Below, in pieces: positions 44,260 through 53,311 of a DNA stretch of 64,000 nt. The notes beneath the pieces are model-generated. The model was not told the origin of the DNA. It saw only the letters and a program-made list of their open reading frames with translations, and made no database searches. The stretch spans positions 1-64,000 of the forward strand of contig NZ_JADEVV010000010.1 in NCBI RefSeq assembly GCF_015207985.1. The letters are read 5' to 3'. The stretch comes from Synechocystis salina LEGE 00031 (GTDB taxonomy: Bacteria > Cyanobacteriota > Cyanobacteriia > Cyanobacteriales > Microcystaceae). The number at the start of each line of letters is the position of its first letter. Position 1 is the stretch's first letter. The position numbers and the translations under genes were made by a program.

Positions 44260-44784
44260 ATGAAGCCGATGCGGGAATCTTCCCCAAAAATCTGTCCGGT
44301 GCCCCTAGAACAACAACCGGTCAACGAATACGAAGCCCTCAAATCTGCCTGGTTATATTCCTGGGGTCAAATAGACCTCCTCGGCTACGGCAAAAACCTA
44401 ACCCGTCTAGCCCTGCTGATTAGTTTCATTGTCAGCCCGATCGCCTCCGCCAGTTTTTCAGTGGAAAAGCAACCAATTCAATGCGGTTTTTTGATTGTGC
44501 TGGCTATTTGTCTTCTGCTGTCCCTGTTTGTGTTGCGCTTGATGTTGGGCTGGCGTTACGTTGGCGATCGCCTGGAAGCGGAAACCGTCACCTACGAAGA
44601 ATCCGGTTGGTACGATGGCCAAGTATGGCGCAAACCTCTAGAAGTGCAAACCAGAGATCAACTTATTTTGCGCTATCAAGTTAACCCTGTACTGCAACGC
44701 TGGCAAGTGACCTTAAAACTCCTGGGGGTCACCATGGCGATCGATCTACTCCTCTGGGCAATGTTTCGACTGATTAGTGCCTAG
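44260..44784 (+). CDS. Ycf36/CGLD27-like membrane protein
   Basis: 174 residues. The family pattern EQQPVNEYEALKSAWLYSWG, a first pair of membrane spans (about 48-90), GDRLEAETVTYEESGWYDGQ, VWRKPLEVQTRDQLILRYQV and a third C-terminal span fit Ycf36, found in cyanobacteria and in red algal plastid genomes, with the plant/green algal CGLD27 protein linked to iron or photosynthetic function. No biochemical role is fixed. It ends 64 bp before the asparaginase gene on the same strand. Confidence 0.85.
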   Translation: MKPMRESSPKICPVPLEQQPVNEYEALKSAWLYSWGQIDLLGYGKNLTRLALLISFIVSPIASASFSVEKQPIQCGFLIVLAICLLLSLFVLRLMLGWRYVGDRLEAETVTYEESGWYDGQVWRKPLEVQTRDQLILRYQVNPVLQRWQVTLKLLGVTMAIDLLLWAMFRLISA

Positions 44785-44848
44785 AATTGAAACAGGTTAA
44801 AAAACCCAAGCCTGAAAAACATTACCACCGAGCCTTAAATCCAACAGC

Positions 44849-45802
44849 ATGAGCAGAGGAAAACGCCCCCACACTCCCCCCATCGAAGTGCATTTGCTGA
44901 GGGAAGGCATCATCGAATCCCAGCACTGGGCCGAAGCCACAGTGTACGACGACAGGGGAAGGGTTTTAATGCTTGCCGGTAACAGCACCAGCAACGCCTT
45001 CATTCGCTCTTCCCTCAAACCGTTTCAGGCCCTGGCCGTCACCAGCACTGGCACCATGGAGCGCTATGGCCTCACCGACAAAGACCTGGCCATTATGTGT
45101 GGTTCCCACCAAGGCACCATTGAACAGGCTCGGCAAGTATTTAACATTCTTTGGCGGGCCGACATTGAGCCCCAAGCCTTACAATGTCCCATTCCACCAG
45201 GACAGGAAAGCCCCCTGCACCATGGTTGCTCCGGTAAACATGCCGGTATGTTGGCCGTTTGCCAGCAACAGGACTGGCCGCTCCACAGTTATTTGCAACA
45301 AAGCAGTCCCATTCAAAAACTAATTTTGTCCAAGGTTGCCGATCTTCTCGGTATGCCCGGAGCGGAATTGATCGCCGCCCACGATGACTGTGGGGCCCCT
45401 ACCTACGCCATGGAGTTGGGACAAATAGCCCACTTGTATGCACTGTTAGCTTCAGGACAACAATTGGGTTTAGAGCGGGTCGCTCGGGCCATGACCTACT
45501 ATCCCTATTTTGTTGCTGGGGAAGGCTGTTTCGATACGGAACTTATGCAACAAATGGAAGGGGAATTGGTCAGCAAGTCCGGTGCCGAAGGGGTGCAATG
45601 TGTGGGCCGAGTGGGAGAAGGCCTAGGTTTAGCAATCAAAGTTAAGGATGGCTCCAAACGAGCTAAGTACGCCGTAGCCATTCATCTGCTCCAACAAATG
45701 GGTTGGATTCCTCCCCAGGTGGCGGAAACTCTGTCGGAAAAGTTTGTCCGGCTGGGTAGATATAAACGTCTGGAAGTGATCGGCGAATTGGCCATGCTTT
45801 AA
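44849..45802 (+). CDS. L-asparaginase II (AnsA, rhizobial-type family)
   Basis: 317 residues. The thermolabile asparaginase II family (PF06089-type) is recognised by AFIRSSLKPFQALAVTSTG, IMCGSHQGTIEQARQVFNIL and PLHHGCSGKHAGMLAVCQQQ with the S-G-K-H motif and its cysteine. Further matches are AAHDDCGAPTYAMEL and KSGAEGVQCVGRV. It is unrelated in fold to E. coli AnsB. It should hydrolyse asparagine to aspartate and ammonia in the cytoplasm. A hairpin and T-rich stretch follow. Confidence 0.88.
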   Translation: MSRGKRPHTPPIEVHLLREGIIESQHWAEATVYDDRGRVLMLAGNSTSNAFIRSSLKPFQALAVTSTGTMERYGLTDKDLAIMCGSHQGTIEQARQVFNILWRADIEPQALQCPIPPGQESPLHHGCSGKHAGMLAVCQQQDWPLHSYLQQSSPIQKLILSKVADLLGMPGAELIAAHDDCGAPTYAMELGQIAHLYALLASGQQLGLERVARAMTYYPYFVAGEGCFDTELMQQMEGELVSKSGAEGVQCVGRVGEGLGLAIKVKDGSKRAKYAVAIHLLQQMGWIPPQVAETLSEKFVRLGRYKRLEVIGELAML

Positions 45803-45822
45803 CCTGCGATGACAATTAAAAG

Positions 45823-45864
45823 ACGGGGACAAGATAAAACTTTTACCCCGTGGTTGTTATTTTT
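45823..45864 (+). terminator. Probable terminator of the asparaginase gene
   Basis: ACGGGG (45823-45828) pairs with CCCCGT (45846-45851) and is followed by GGTTGTTATTTTT, about 20 bp past the stop. The loop is long (17 bases), so efficiency is uncertain. Confidence 0.45.
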
Positions 45865-45885
45865 CCTCCAGGGCGAAAAACGAAC

Positions 45886-45918
45886 AAAAAAGACCGTGTC
45901 CTAGGGAGGGGCACGATC
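45886..45918 (-). terminator. Rho-independent terminator of trxA
   Basis: Read on the minus strand, a near-perfect stem GATCGTG...CACGGTC with inner CC/GG pairs is followed by TTTTTT at 45891-45886, 37 bp after the trxA stop. Confidence 0.75.
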
Positions 45919-45954
45919 CGGAGGGAAACCGTCACAAAGCAGGGAGACCAGCGC

Positions 45955-46278
45955 TTAAAGGTATTTTTCTAGGGTGCTGGCAAGGGTTGTTTTGGGCACG
46001 GCTCCCACCACCATGTCCACTCTCTGACCCCCTTTGAAAATCATTAGGGTGGGAATACTGCGGATGCCATACTGACTAGCGGTATTGGGGTTTTCGTCGG
46101 TGTTCAACTTAACGACTTTGACCTTGCCTTCGTACTGTTGTGAGATTTCATCAACGACGGGGGCCACCATGCGACAAGGGCCACACCAGGGAGCCCAAAA
46201 GTCTACGAGCACGGGTAACTCGCTGTCTAATACATCCTCTTTGAAACTTGCGTCGGAAACTTGAGGGGTAGCACTCAT
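45955..46278 (-). CDS. trxA: Thioredoxin (TrxA, m-type)
   Basis: 107 residues, a single thioredoxin domain with active site [14 protein letters not shown] and the cis-proline loop [13 protein letters not shown]. It passes electrons from ferredoxin- or NADPH-thioredoxin reductase to peroxiredoxins, Calvin-cycle targets and others. Complete. Equivalent to slr0623, the main m-type thioredoxin of PCC 6803. The small RNA Yfr1 lies about 150 bp upstream on the same strand, an arrangement conserved in many cyanobacteria. Confidence 0.96.
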   Translation of the reverse strand: MSATPQVSDASFKEDVLDSELPVLVDFWAPWCGPCRMVAPVVDEISQQYEGKVKVVKLNTDENPNTASQYGIRSIPTLMIFKGGQRVDMVVGAVPKTTLASTLEKYL

Positions 46279-46429
46279 ACTGGAAATCCTTTTAAACCTC
46301 GTGATGGGCTGATTAGAATACTACCATAACCAATTGTTGACCTCTGTATGGAAAAATATCGTGAAACTTAGAATTTGTTCATCTTTTGTCACAGTTGGCG
46401 TCACACTTCCCTCCATGGTGAGCAGATAA

Positions 46430-46500
46430 GAAGAAACCGCCCGAACATCATCCAGGCGGAGTGTGGTGTGAGGAGTGAACGGAAACTTACGTCTCCGCCC
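46430..46500 (-). ncRNA. yfr1: Yfr1 regulatory small RNA
   Basis: On the minus strand: a first hairpin GGAGAC-GTAA-GTTTCC, then a single-stranded stretch with the ultraconserved core ACTCCTCACAC (in GTTCACTCCTCACACCACA). After that comes a terminator stem CCGCC...GGGCGG (46459-46437) and a T-rich tail. A -10 box TACAAT (46511-46506) sits 5 bases before the predicted 5' end at 46500. Yfr1 is a near-universal cyanobacterial sRNA that base-pairs with target mRNAs, such as outer-membrane porin messages in marine strains, through this core. The location next to trxA is the common one. Confidence 0.92.
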
Positions 46501-46641
46501 TCTTCATTGTACAGGCTGGGACGGGGGTCTTAGGGGTTTCGCCGGTGGGGAGTTCCGTATTTGTTAAGTTTTTTAAAGGGATTTTTGGGTCTATCGGATC
46601 TATTTTCTGGGGAAACCCGGGTCTAAAGGTTAATCAGAACT

Positions 46642-47868
46642 ATGCCAAGAACTGTAATTGTGGTGGGGGGAGGAGCAGCCGGCTTTTTTGGGGCAATTAA
46701 TTGTGCAAGAAATCTACCGGAGGGCAGAGTAATTTTATTGGAGGCGGGGTCAAAATTCCTGGCGAAAGTCCGTATTTCTGGAGGGGGTCGTTGTAATGTG
46801 ACCCACCATTGTTTTGACCCAACGCAATTAGTGCAAAATTATCCCCGAGGGGGGAAGGCGTTACGGGGAGCGTTCAGTCGTTTTCAACCCCAACAAACGA
46901 TCGCCTGGTTTGGGGCGGAGGGGGTGCAACTGAAAACGGAAGCAGATGGCCGAATGTTTCCCGTTACCGATGACTCGGCCACCATTGTGGATTGTTTATT
47001 ATCGGCAGCACGGCGATCAGGAGTGGAACTAAGAACAAGGTCGCCGGTACAGGGAGTGGCCAAACAGGGGGAGAAATTCCAAGTGTTGCTGAAGACGGGG
47101 GAAACAATTAACGGCGATCGCCTCTTGTTGGCCACGGGCAGTAATCCTTTGGGCTATCGCTGGGCGGAACAATTGGGACATACAATCGAGGCCCCGGTAC
47201 CCTCTTTATTCACCTTTAATGTTCCCGATGCCCCGTTGACCGACCTCGCCGGAGTCAGTGTGGAAAAGGCCCTAGTGAGTTTGTCGCCAAAGTTTAAAGG
47301 AACCTATTGCCAAGCAGGCCCGGTGTTGATTACCCATTGGGGGCTGAGCGGTCCGGCGGTGCTGAAATTATCTGCCTGGGGAGCAAGGCAATTGCAGGCG
47401 TCAAGCTATGACCATCCCCTTTGGCTCAACTGGTTACCGGGAGTTAACCCCCAGGAATCCATGGCCCAATGGCAACAGACAAAGCAAAACCATCCCCGCA
47501 AACAAATTGCTAATTTTAGCCCCACAGCCCTTCCCAAACGACTCTGGCAGAGATTAACGGCCCAGGCGGGGATTAAACCGGGGCAATGCTGGGCCGATTT
47601 TTCCAAAGTTCAGGAACAACAACTAACGGATAATATCCACCGCTACCACTGTCAGATCAAAGGCAAAGGGGTGTTCAAAGAGGAATTTGTTACCTGTGGG
47701 GGTATTACCCTCAAGGAAGTGGATTTTAAAACCATGGCCAGCCGTTGTTGCCTAGGTTTACATTTTGCCGGGGAAATCCTCGACGTAGATGGTATTACCG
47801 GCGGTTTTAATTTTCAAAATGCCTGGACTACAGCTTGGTTGGCAGCCCAAGGGATGGCGGCTCCATAA
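46642..47868 (+). CDS. BaiN/HI0933-family FAD flavoprotein
   Basis: 408 residues. N-terminal FAD-binding Rossmann motif VIVVGGGAAGFFGAINCARN, followed by AKVRISGGGRCNVTHHCFDP, the family hallmark, LLLATGSNPLGYRWAEQLG, and a C-terminal FAGEILDVDGITGGFNFQNA. Proteins of this group (YhiN, BaiN) are flavin-dependent oxidoreductases; members have been linked to reductive bile-acid steps but most are uncharacterised. The natural substrate in a phototroph is unknown. The gene is 75 bp upstream of pyk on the same strand. Confidence 0.87.
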   Translation: MPRTVIVVGGGAAGFFGAINCARNLPEGRVILLEAGSKFLAKVRISGGGRCNVTHHCFDPTQLVQNYPRGGKALRGAFSRFQPQQTIAWFGAEGVQLKTEADGRMFPVTDDSATIVDCLLSAARRSGVELRTRSPVQGVAKQGEKFQVLLKTGETINGDRLLLATGSNPLGYRWAEQLGHTIEAPVPSLFTFNVPDAPLTDLAGVSVEKALVSLSPKFKGTYCQAGPVLITHWGLSGPAVLKLSAWGARQLQASSYDHPLWLNWLPGVNPQESMAQWQQTKQNHPRKQIANFSPTALPKRLWQRLTAQAGIKPGQCWADFSKVQEQQLTDNIHRYHCQIKGKGVFKEEFVTCGGITLKEVDFKTMASRCCLGLHFAGEILDVDGITGGFNFQNAWTTAWLAAQGMAAP

Positions 47869-47943
47869 CATTCCCTTAATTCCCCCTCCGTAAGTTGGAC
47901 TAAAATTCCAGTGCCAGCCCAGATTAACCCCCGGTGAAGTTTT

Positions 47944-49365
47944 ATGAGACCCCTAAGTCATCGCACCAAGATTGTGGCCACCATTGGCCCTGCCAGTAGT
48001 TCGGTGGAGGTGATACGTCAGATGGTGGATGCGGGCATGAATGTGGCCCGGCTCAATTTTTCCCACGGTAGCTACGAGGACCACGCCACCATGGTCAAAA
48101 TGCTGCGATCGGTGGAGCAGGAAATGGATACTCCCATTACTCTTTTGCAGGATTTACAGGGACCCAAAATTCGCATTGGTCAGTTGCCAGGGGGAGAAAA
48201 ACAACTGCGGGAAGGGGAAAAAATCTGTTTGGTGCCGGTGGAAGTTGTCGATCGCCATGGTGAGGCGGTGGGCATAGACTATCCCCATTTAGCGACGGAG
48301 GCCCGGGTGGGGGAAAGAATATTGTTAGATGATGGTTTGCTGGAAATGAAAGTGGTGGCGATTGAAGATCCGGAGGTAATTTGTGAAGTGGTGACGGGGG
48401 GCGTCCTCAAAAGTCGCAAAGGCGTCAATCTACCGGGGTTAGTGTTAACCCTACCTTCCATGACCGCCAAAGATAAGCAGGACCTGGAATTTGGCCTAAG
48501 CCAAGGCATTGATTGGGTTTCCCTTAGTTTTGTCCGTAAGGGGGAAGATATCCACAACCTCAAACAATTTCTGGCCGAACGGGGCCATCCTGACCTGCCG
48601 GTCATTGCCAAAATCGAAAAACCCCAGGCGATCGAAAATCTGGAAGAAATTGTGGCAGTTTCCAACGGCATTATGGTGGCCCGAGGCGATCTAGGGGTGG
48701 AAGTAAACCCAGAAAAAGTGCCCCGCCTGCAAAAGGAAATCATCCGGCGTTGTAACGTGCGGGCAATTCCGGTCATTACCGCCACCCAAATGCTAGACAG
48801 CATGATTCATAATTCCCGACCCACCAGGGCAGAAGCCAGTGACGTGGCCAACGCTATCTTGGATGGTACCGATGCGGTGATGTTATCCGGGGAATCGGCA
48901 GTGGGACAATATCCTGTTAAATCAGTGCAAATGTTGCGTAAAATTGCCGAAGAAACGGAGTTGGGTCTCCATCTTGCCAACAATCCACCAATCGAAAATA
49001 CGGAAACCCATGCCCTAAGTGAAGCGTTGGTAGTCATCGACGAAATCTTAGACTTGAAATATATTGTTACCTTCACCACCTCTGGTTTTACTTCTCTGCT
49101 GGCTTCCAATCAACGGCCATCGGTGCCGGTTATTGCCTTTACCCCCTCAGAAAAGGTTTACCATAGCCTCAACTTAGTTTGGGGTATTATTCCCTTTTTA
49201 ATTGACGAAGAATTCGACACCTTTGAAGACTTAATCCAACAGGCGGAGGTACTATTAAAGGATCGAAAAATGGTGCAAAAGGGCGATCAGTTGTTGATTA
49301 TGGCGGGAATTCCGACAAAAATTCCCAGGGGCACTAATTTTCTTAAGATCCATCGTATTTCTTAA
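47944..49365 (+). CDS. pyk: Pyruvate kinase
   Basis: 473 residues. Converts phosphoenolpyruvate and ADP to pyruvate and ATP. Motifs: [35 protein letters not shown], the catalytic [18 protein letters not shown] and [11 protein letters not shown] with [20 protein letters not shown], then [20 protein letters not shown]. The length without an extra C-terminal phosphohistidine-like domain suggests the shorter of the two cyanobacterial isozymes (Pyk1, sll0587). Complete. Confidence 0.96.
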   Translation: MRPLSHRTKIVATIGPASSSVEVIRQMVDAGMNVARLNFSHGSYEDHATMVKMLRSVEQEMDTPITLLQDLQGPKIRIGQLPGGEKQLREGEKICLVPVEVVDRHGEAVGIDYPHLATEARVGERILLDDGLLEMKVVAIEDPEVICEVVTGGVLKSRKGVNLPGLVLTLPSMTAKDKQDLEFGLSQGIDWVSLSFVRKGEDIHNLKQFLAERGHPDLPVIAKIEKPQAIENLEEIVAVSNGIMVARGDLGVEVNPEKVPRLQKEIIRRCNVRAIPVITATQMLDSMIHNSRPTRAEASDVANAILDGTDAVMLSGESAVGQYPVKSVQMLRKIAEETELGLHLANNPPIENTETHALSEALVVIDEILDLKYIVTFTTSGFTSLLASNQRPSVPVIAFTPSEKVYHSLNLVWGIIPFLIDEEFDTFEDLIQQAEVLLKDRKMVQKGDQLLIMAGIPTKIPRGTNFLKIHRIS

Positions 49366-49477
49366 ATTATGTCTAACATTCAGGCTGAGGCGCTGATGGT
49401 AGCGGCAAATGCAGATGAGAAAGGTTTTTGAATCCCATGCGAAAGCTAATCAAGATAAAGTTTCACCCCAATTTTCT

Positions 49478-50326
49478 TTAATGTTCATGAAATTGCTCTA
49501 ACCAGTGCCGTTCGGAGGGGATGAAAATGCCGGTATCTTGAGCAAAAATTGCTTCCGTCCCCCGCAAATGTGAATCGAGAAATTCATAGGTTGTGCTCAA
49601 TCCGTTGTTTTGCCAAAGACAATTGTAAATGTTAGTAGCTATTGGTTTAGAAATGCCGTAGTAATTGGCCAGGCTTTCAATCGATTCTTGGTAATTATTT
49701 TGTATTCTCTTGATCATTGCGTAGTAGTCAGTCGTAAAGCTTTGCAATAACTGATGATACTCATAGTCATGCCAAAAAGTTTTATTTGTGTTGGCAACTA
49801 CCCCCTGATAATCGCCCAGAAATGTTTGAAACTCCGGATCACGATGAATATTTAGTTGATAGGAAAATGGCGGATTGAGGAGAGTAACATCCAGTGAATT
49901 ATCTCTCAACGCTTCATAGCGAATATTTGTTGCCCCTGCTTTGATGAATAATAACTTGCCATAGTCTTCGGGAGAATATCGATGGCGCAAAAATAAGCGT
50001 AGGGCCCTGGCGTAACCTGAATCTGTGTCAATGCCAATGCGATTTTTATTAGTTTGTAGATCAATTTCACCACATAAATCCAACATACCGCCATGGATAG
50101 GAAGAATTGCCAGAATGTCAGAGTATTGTTCCTCCAAAGCAATTGAGAGTGTATCGTCATAGGACATCAAAATAATATGGGCCAGATTTTGTTTTAAATC
50201 CTGATGGGCCTCATCTGCATTTTTGACATATTTGATATCCAAATTAATGCTGGTCTGACTTTGTAAAGTTGTTAATAAAAAAGCCGAAATATCCTTAAAC
50301 GCAGAGATTTTAAGGTTTTTATTCAT
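49478..50326 (-). CDS. NMT1/SsuA-type substrate-binding protein without signal peptide
   Basis: 282 residues, starting MNKNLKISAFKDISAFLLTT. The two-lobed fold of nitrate/sulfonate/THI5-type receptors is suggested by RIGIDTDSGYARALRLFLRH, YGKLLFIKAGATNIRYEALR and LDVTLLNPPFSYQL. No signal peptide or lipobox is visible, so it may be cytoplasmic. No permease or ATPase is adjacent. The coding region is AT-rich compared with the neighbours. Ligand and role are unknown. It is followed upstream by a second orphan binding protein on the same strand. Confidence 0.62.
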   Translation of the reverse strand: MNKNLKISAFKDISAFLLTTLQSQTSINLDIKYVKNADEAHQDLKQNLAHIILMSYDDTLSIALEEQYSDILAILPIHGGMLDLCGEIDLQTNKNRIGIDTDSGYARALRLFLRHRYSPEDYGKLLFIKAGATNIRYEALRDNSLDVTLLNPPFSYQLNIHRDPEFQTFLGDYQGVVANTNKTFWHDYEYHQLLQSFTTDYYAMIKRIQNNYQESIESLANYYGISKPIATNIYNCLWQNNGLSTTYEFLDSHLRGTEAIFAQDTGIFIPSERHWLEQFHEH

Positions 50327-50676
50327 AGAGTTTATATCGAAAATTTAATCAGTTAATTTGACCAAAAAAGAGAGAAATTTAAATAAATTTAAGTTGATCG
50401 TGTCAGCTATGGTATTCCTTGATATAAAATAGTTAAAAAATTTTCTAAAGTAACAAAAATTGCTGGAAATTTAGTCACCGAACAAATGTTTTCTCTATAA
50501 TCTTTCAAAATTTTAATCAAAGAATCTAGAGAATGTTTAAAAAATTTAGAGCAATGAATTTATTTCTTTTAATACCCTAATAAAAGAGTATTTGACTCAA
50601 ATTCTCCCATTGCCAAGGAAGGTTAGAAGGAATTTAACTCCGACAACTCAACTTCTCAAACAAAATCTTAAACGTT
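50327..50676. other. 350-bp AT-rich intergenic region
   Basis: No gene is supported. Very AT-rich, with many A and T runs, between the two orphan binding-protein genes, which both read leftward. It probably holds the promoter of the 49478-50326 gene. I saw no clear operator. Confidence 0.4.
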
Positions 50677-51477
50677 TTACTTTGACCAGCCTTCCGAACG
50701 AAATATCGCTTCTGCTTCTTCAGTTTGCAGAAAATCAATAAATAGCTCCGCCCCTGGATCAGCCTTGGCGTTGGTGACAACATTTAAATCTCGGTAAATA
50801 ACTCGATCAGGAGAAAGTTCAACCCATTCAGCTTCTTCGGGATGGTTAATGGGCCAATCTTTCCAGGTTATCCACGCGTCTGCGTTCATCTCTTTAAATG
50901 CTTGAAAGCTAGCGCCACTGCCCTTAGCAAAAGCAATAATATTGCGACGGAAAGCTTTGATATCATCAAGGGAACCTGTGCGACCGGCAATATCTTCCCA
51001 TACGCCAGTGCCTGAAGTGTTGTAAACACCCGCTCCTTCGGTGACAACAATTTTCATACCGGGACGGAGTAAATCATCAAAGCCCCTGATGTTTTTAGGA
51101 TTACCTTTACGAACGGCAATCACCGATGTGGCCAGATAAATCGGTTCCACATCATTGCTATTGAATTCTTTATAGGTTTCCAAAAAGGCAGTCATTGATT
51201 GCTCCGAAGTGCCCCAAATTATGTCTGCATCACGCTGGGCATTCTGAGACCATTGACTTTCTGGTCCAAACTGCACATCCACAGGAATACCCGTTTTTGC
51301 AGTGAAGAGTTTACCGGCCCGGATAATGGCGGTGTGTGGTCCTCCGGCACCATATAGTCTAACGACGCCATCCTTTGGTTGATAGTCGCTATCGGCGATC
51401 GGATTGGCAAATGTTGCGCCACGGAGCATACAAGCGAAAAATAATAACAATCCCAGGGAAGTTGTTTTCCGGTTCAT
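50677..51477 (-). CDS. AcfC-like periplasmic substrate-binding protein
   Basis: 266 residues. N-terminal signal peptide (MNRKTTSLGLLLFFACMLRG, cleavage near TFANP). The mature part matches the accessory colonisation factor AcfC branch of the sulfate/molybdate-binding superfamily: VVRLYGAGGPHTAIIRAGKL, PVDVQFGPESQWSQNAQRDA, DIIWGTSEQSMTAF, YLATSVIAVRKGNPKNIRG and EGAGVYNTSGTGVWEDIAG. AcfC-type proteins bind anions or small acids; the ligand is unknown. No transporter partner is next to it. The next gene upstream on the same strand is the cupin. Confidence 0.8.
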   Translation of the reverse strand: MNRKTTSLGLLLFFACMLRGATFANPIADSDYQPKDGVVRLYGAGGPHTAIIRAGKLFTAKTGIPVDVQFGPESQWSQNAQRDADIIWGTSEQSMTAFLETYKEFNSNDVEPIYLATSVIAVRKGNPKNIRGFDDLLRPGMKIVVTEGAGVYNTSGTGVWEDIAGRTGSLDDIKAFRRNIIAFAKGSGASFQAFKEMNADAWITWKDWPINHPEEAEWVELSPDRVIYRDLNVVTNAKADPGAELFIDFLQTEEAEAIFRSEGWSK

Positions 51478-51560
51478 GGTAGTCGAATTATTCCGTAATT
51501 AATAATAAAAAGTGAAGCGAAATTGTATTTGAATTAACGTTGGTTTAGTGACGAGATTAA

Positions 51561-52265
51561 CTAAGGATTTTTATTGATCATAATCAATAGATCATGATCA
51601 GTATTGCCCTTTGGTAGATCATAGCCAAGAATTGACTCCATTAAAGGATTATTAATGGCGACCATCGAATCTAGAACTTCAAAAGTTTTGAAATTTGCCG
51701 GAAATAAGAAAATGAAAGTGGCTGTTTCATTACCAACGGTTTCAGACCAATGGGTCCAGCCTGAAGGAATAAAAACGAGATTGCCTGATTCTAAATTTTG
51801 CTCAAATACTTTGCCTTTAGGATCAATCAAAACTGTTTTTGCCTTACCTGAGATCAAAATTTGTTCTTCCCAAGTGTCATGCCAATGGGGGGTGCGAGCC
51901 GCACCTGGCTTTATTTCCACCCTAGCAGTGTCATTTTCAGCAACGGGAAAGTTCTTTTTTCTACAGTAGGAAATAGTTCCGGCTTTGTATTTATAAACTT
52001 CCACTTCTCTTGGTTCACAGATAAACTGAGTTTCACCCATTTCCCTGGCCATAGGATTGTTAGCTAATTGTGTCCCATCTTCAATCTTGATTGGCGCTAT
52101 TTTTGGGGCTTCTAATCCAGTTGCTACTTTGTTATTTTCCTTGGTGCTCTGACTTAAGACAGGATTAGAGGAAAAAATTATTTGAATTAACAAAAATAAA
52201 GCTAATGAAATAACTACTATCCAGGGAAAGCTTTTTTTATTGACGAGATTAATTTTTATTTTCAC
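51561..52265 (-). CDS. Membrane-anchored cupin-domain protein (oxalate-decarboxylase-like fold)
   Basis: 234 residues from GTG 52263-52265 (a TTG two codons earlier is an alternative). The N-terminus has a hydrophobic helix (FPWIVVISLALFLLIQIIF) that is a signal anchor. The cupin metal site is present: RTPHWHDTWEEQILI (H-x-H...E), and IPSGWTHWSETVGN gives the fourth ligand. Such single-domain cupins bind a metal and act as decarboxylases, dioxygenases or binding proteins; this one should face the periplasm. It is the first gene of the leftward trio with the AcfC-like protein and the NMT1-like protein. Confidence 0.75.
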   Translation of the reverse strand: MKIKINLVNKKSFPWIVVISLALFLLIQIIFSSNPVLSQSTKENNKVATGLEAPKIAPIKIEDGTQLANNPMAREMGETQFICEPREVEVYKYKAGTISYCRKKNFPVAENDTARVEIKPGAARTPHWHDTWEEQILISGKAKTVLIDPKGKVFEQNLESGNLVFIPSGWTHWSETVGNETATFIFLFPANFKTFEVLDSMVAINNPLMESILGYDLPKGNTDHDLLIMINKNP

Positions 52266-52271
52266 AATCAA

Positions 52272-52613
52272 CTATGGAGTAAATTTTAGACCAGACAAAA
52301 ACCATAGATATGTCGTCATTAGCTCTCTGGGTAAGATGATTTCATGCACAGTTGTTTTAAACCATAGTTTTTTGTGGCGGCCATTGTCTTAAGTTGTCAA
52401 CTACGGCGGAGTGGACGGTGACATGGCGGAGAAAAAGGGCAATTAACCTCGTTTTAGGGAGTTAAAAGTCCTTGATCCGAATACTATGCCAATTATCGCA
52501 GCAATTGACCCAATATATTGATTCAGTCAGGGTAAACAAAGTTTACACGCCCACAGTGGCTATTTTTCCAAGGGCAGTATACTGGGGATTAATTTTTGAA
52601 AAACAGCAAGGTC
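52272..52613. other. 342-bp intergenic region with an inverted repeat
   Basis: Divergent upstream region of the cupin gene and the exported protein at 52614. The inverted repeat GTAAAC-AAA-GTTTAC (52532-52546) looks like a regulator operator. AAACCATAG occurs twice in direct orientation (about 52300 and 52361). No gene is supported. Confidence 0.4.
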
Positions 52614-53066
52614 ATGTCATTATTCCCCATTTTTACCGCCCTATTGAGCATTTCGCCCACCGCCATTGAACAAGCTCCTGTCATTTTTGAGACCCGACCT
52701 TTTATTGTCAGCCAGGCCAATGCGGCGGATATTTTAGTAAAGCTCCCCAGGCCCCAGGGCAGTCCGAACAATGTGGGTAGTATGTTTATGGCCAATGCCT
52801 ATGGACAACAGGGATTAAATTTCCAAACTAAAGATAAACCAGCCCCCACGGTTAAGTTCTACCAAGATGCCCTCACTAAACTGGGTTATGAGGAAAGAAC
52901 CATTAATGCTACCCAGGGAGACTGGGGCTTTAGCATTGTGTTTGATACCCCCGCCGGGCTAACTTTGACCCCAAAAGATGCGGAAAAATCAGTAGTGCTG
53001 GTCATTCAGGGAACGATGCTTGGCCCTGACACCATCAACCTTAATCTGCGGTTTGAAGAAATTTAA
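52614..53066 (+). CDS. Small exported protein of unknown function
   Basis: 150 residues from ATG 52614 (MSLFPIFTALLSISPTAIEQ); a TTG six codons upstream is possible. The N-terminus is a signal peptide, with a likely cleavage after SQANA (about residue 37). The mature part of about 110 residues has strands and loops (QGLNFQTKDKPAPTVKFYQD, TQGDWGFSIVFDTPAGLTLT) and no cysteine. I do not recognise the family. It converges on the cobQ-amidohydrolase-ferredoxin operon with a gap of only 5 bp between the stop codons. Confidence 0.68.
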   Translation: MSLFPIFTALLSISPTAIEQAPVIFETRPFIVSQANAADILVKLPRPQGSPNNVGSMFMANAYGQQGLNFQTKDKPAPTVKFYQDALTKLGYEERTINATQGDWGFSIVFDTPAGLTLTPKDAEKSVVLVIQGTMLGPDTINLNLRFEEI

Positions 53067-53071
53067 GTGGA

Positions 53072-53311
53072 TTACCAAGTGGGGTCATCATAGAGATTGA
53101 TCTCTAATTCGTTTACCCCCACTGGTACCGCACTGATGCAAGCGCAAATGGGAGTGCCGTCCCCCAATTCCACCTCACAGGCATGGCAGGAACCCATCAA
53201 GCATCCGGTGGGGATGAAAATTCCAGCCCTTTCTGCCACATCTAAAATAGGTTCCCCTGCCCTGGCCATCACAGTCACATCATCAGGTAGAAAGCGTATC
53301 GTTACTGCCAT
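53072..53311 (-). CDS. [2Fe-2S] ferredoxin, short form
   Basis: 79 residues. The plant-type [2Fe-2S] cluster loop is TGCLMGSCHACEVELGDG with CxxxxCxxC spacing and later cysteines in TPICAC. The sequence is shorter and less acidic than photosynthetic PetF, closer to specialised ferredoxins that serve one enzyme. Its start codon lies inside the 3' end of the upstream amidohydrolase gene (29-base overlap), so translation should be coupled. It may donate electrons to that enzyme or to a step in cobalamin metabolism; this is inference. Confidence 0.85.
   Translation of the reverse strand: MAVTIRFLPDDVTVMARAGEPILDVAERAGIFIPTGCLMGSCHACEVELGDGTPICACISAVPVGVNELEINLYDDPTW

Noticed and set aside
44214-44423. 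Frame overlapping the Ycf36 start
   Set aside because: Different frame from the conserved gene, with no recognisable pattern.
48279-48803. 174-codon open frame opposite pyk
   Set aside because: Mirror of the conserved kinase core; no domain pattern.
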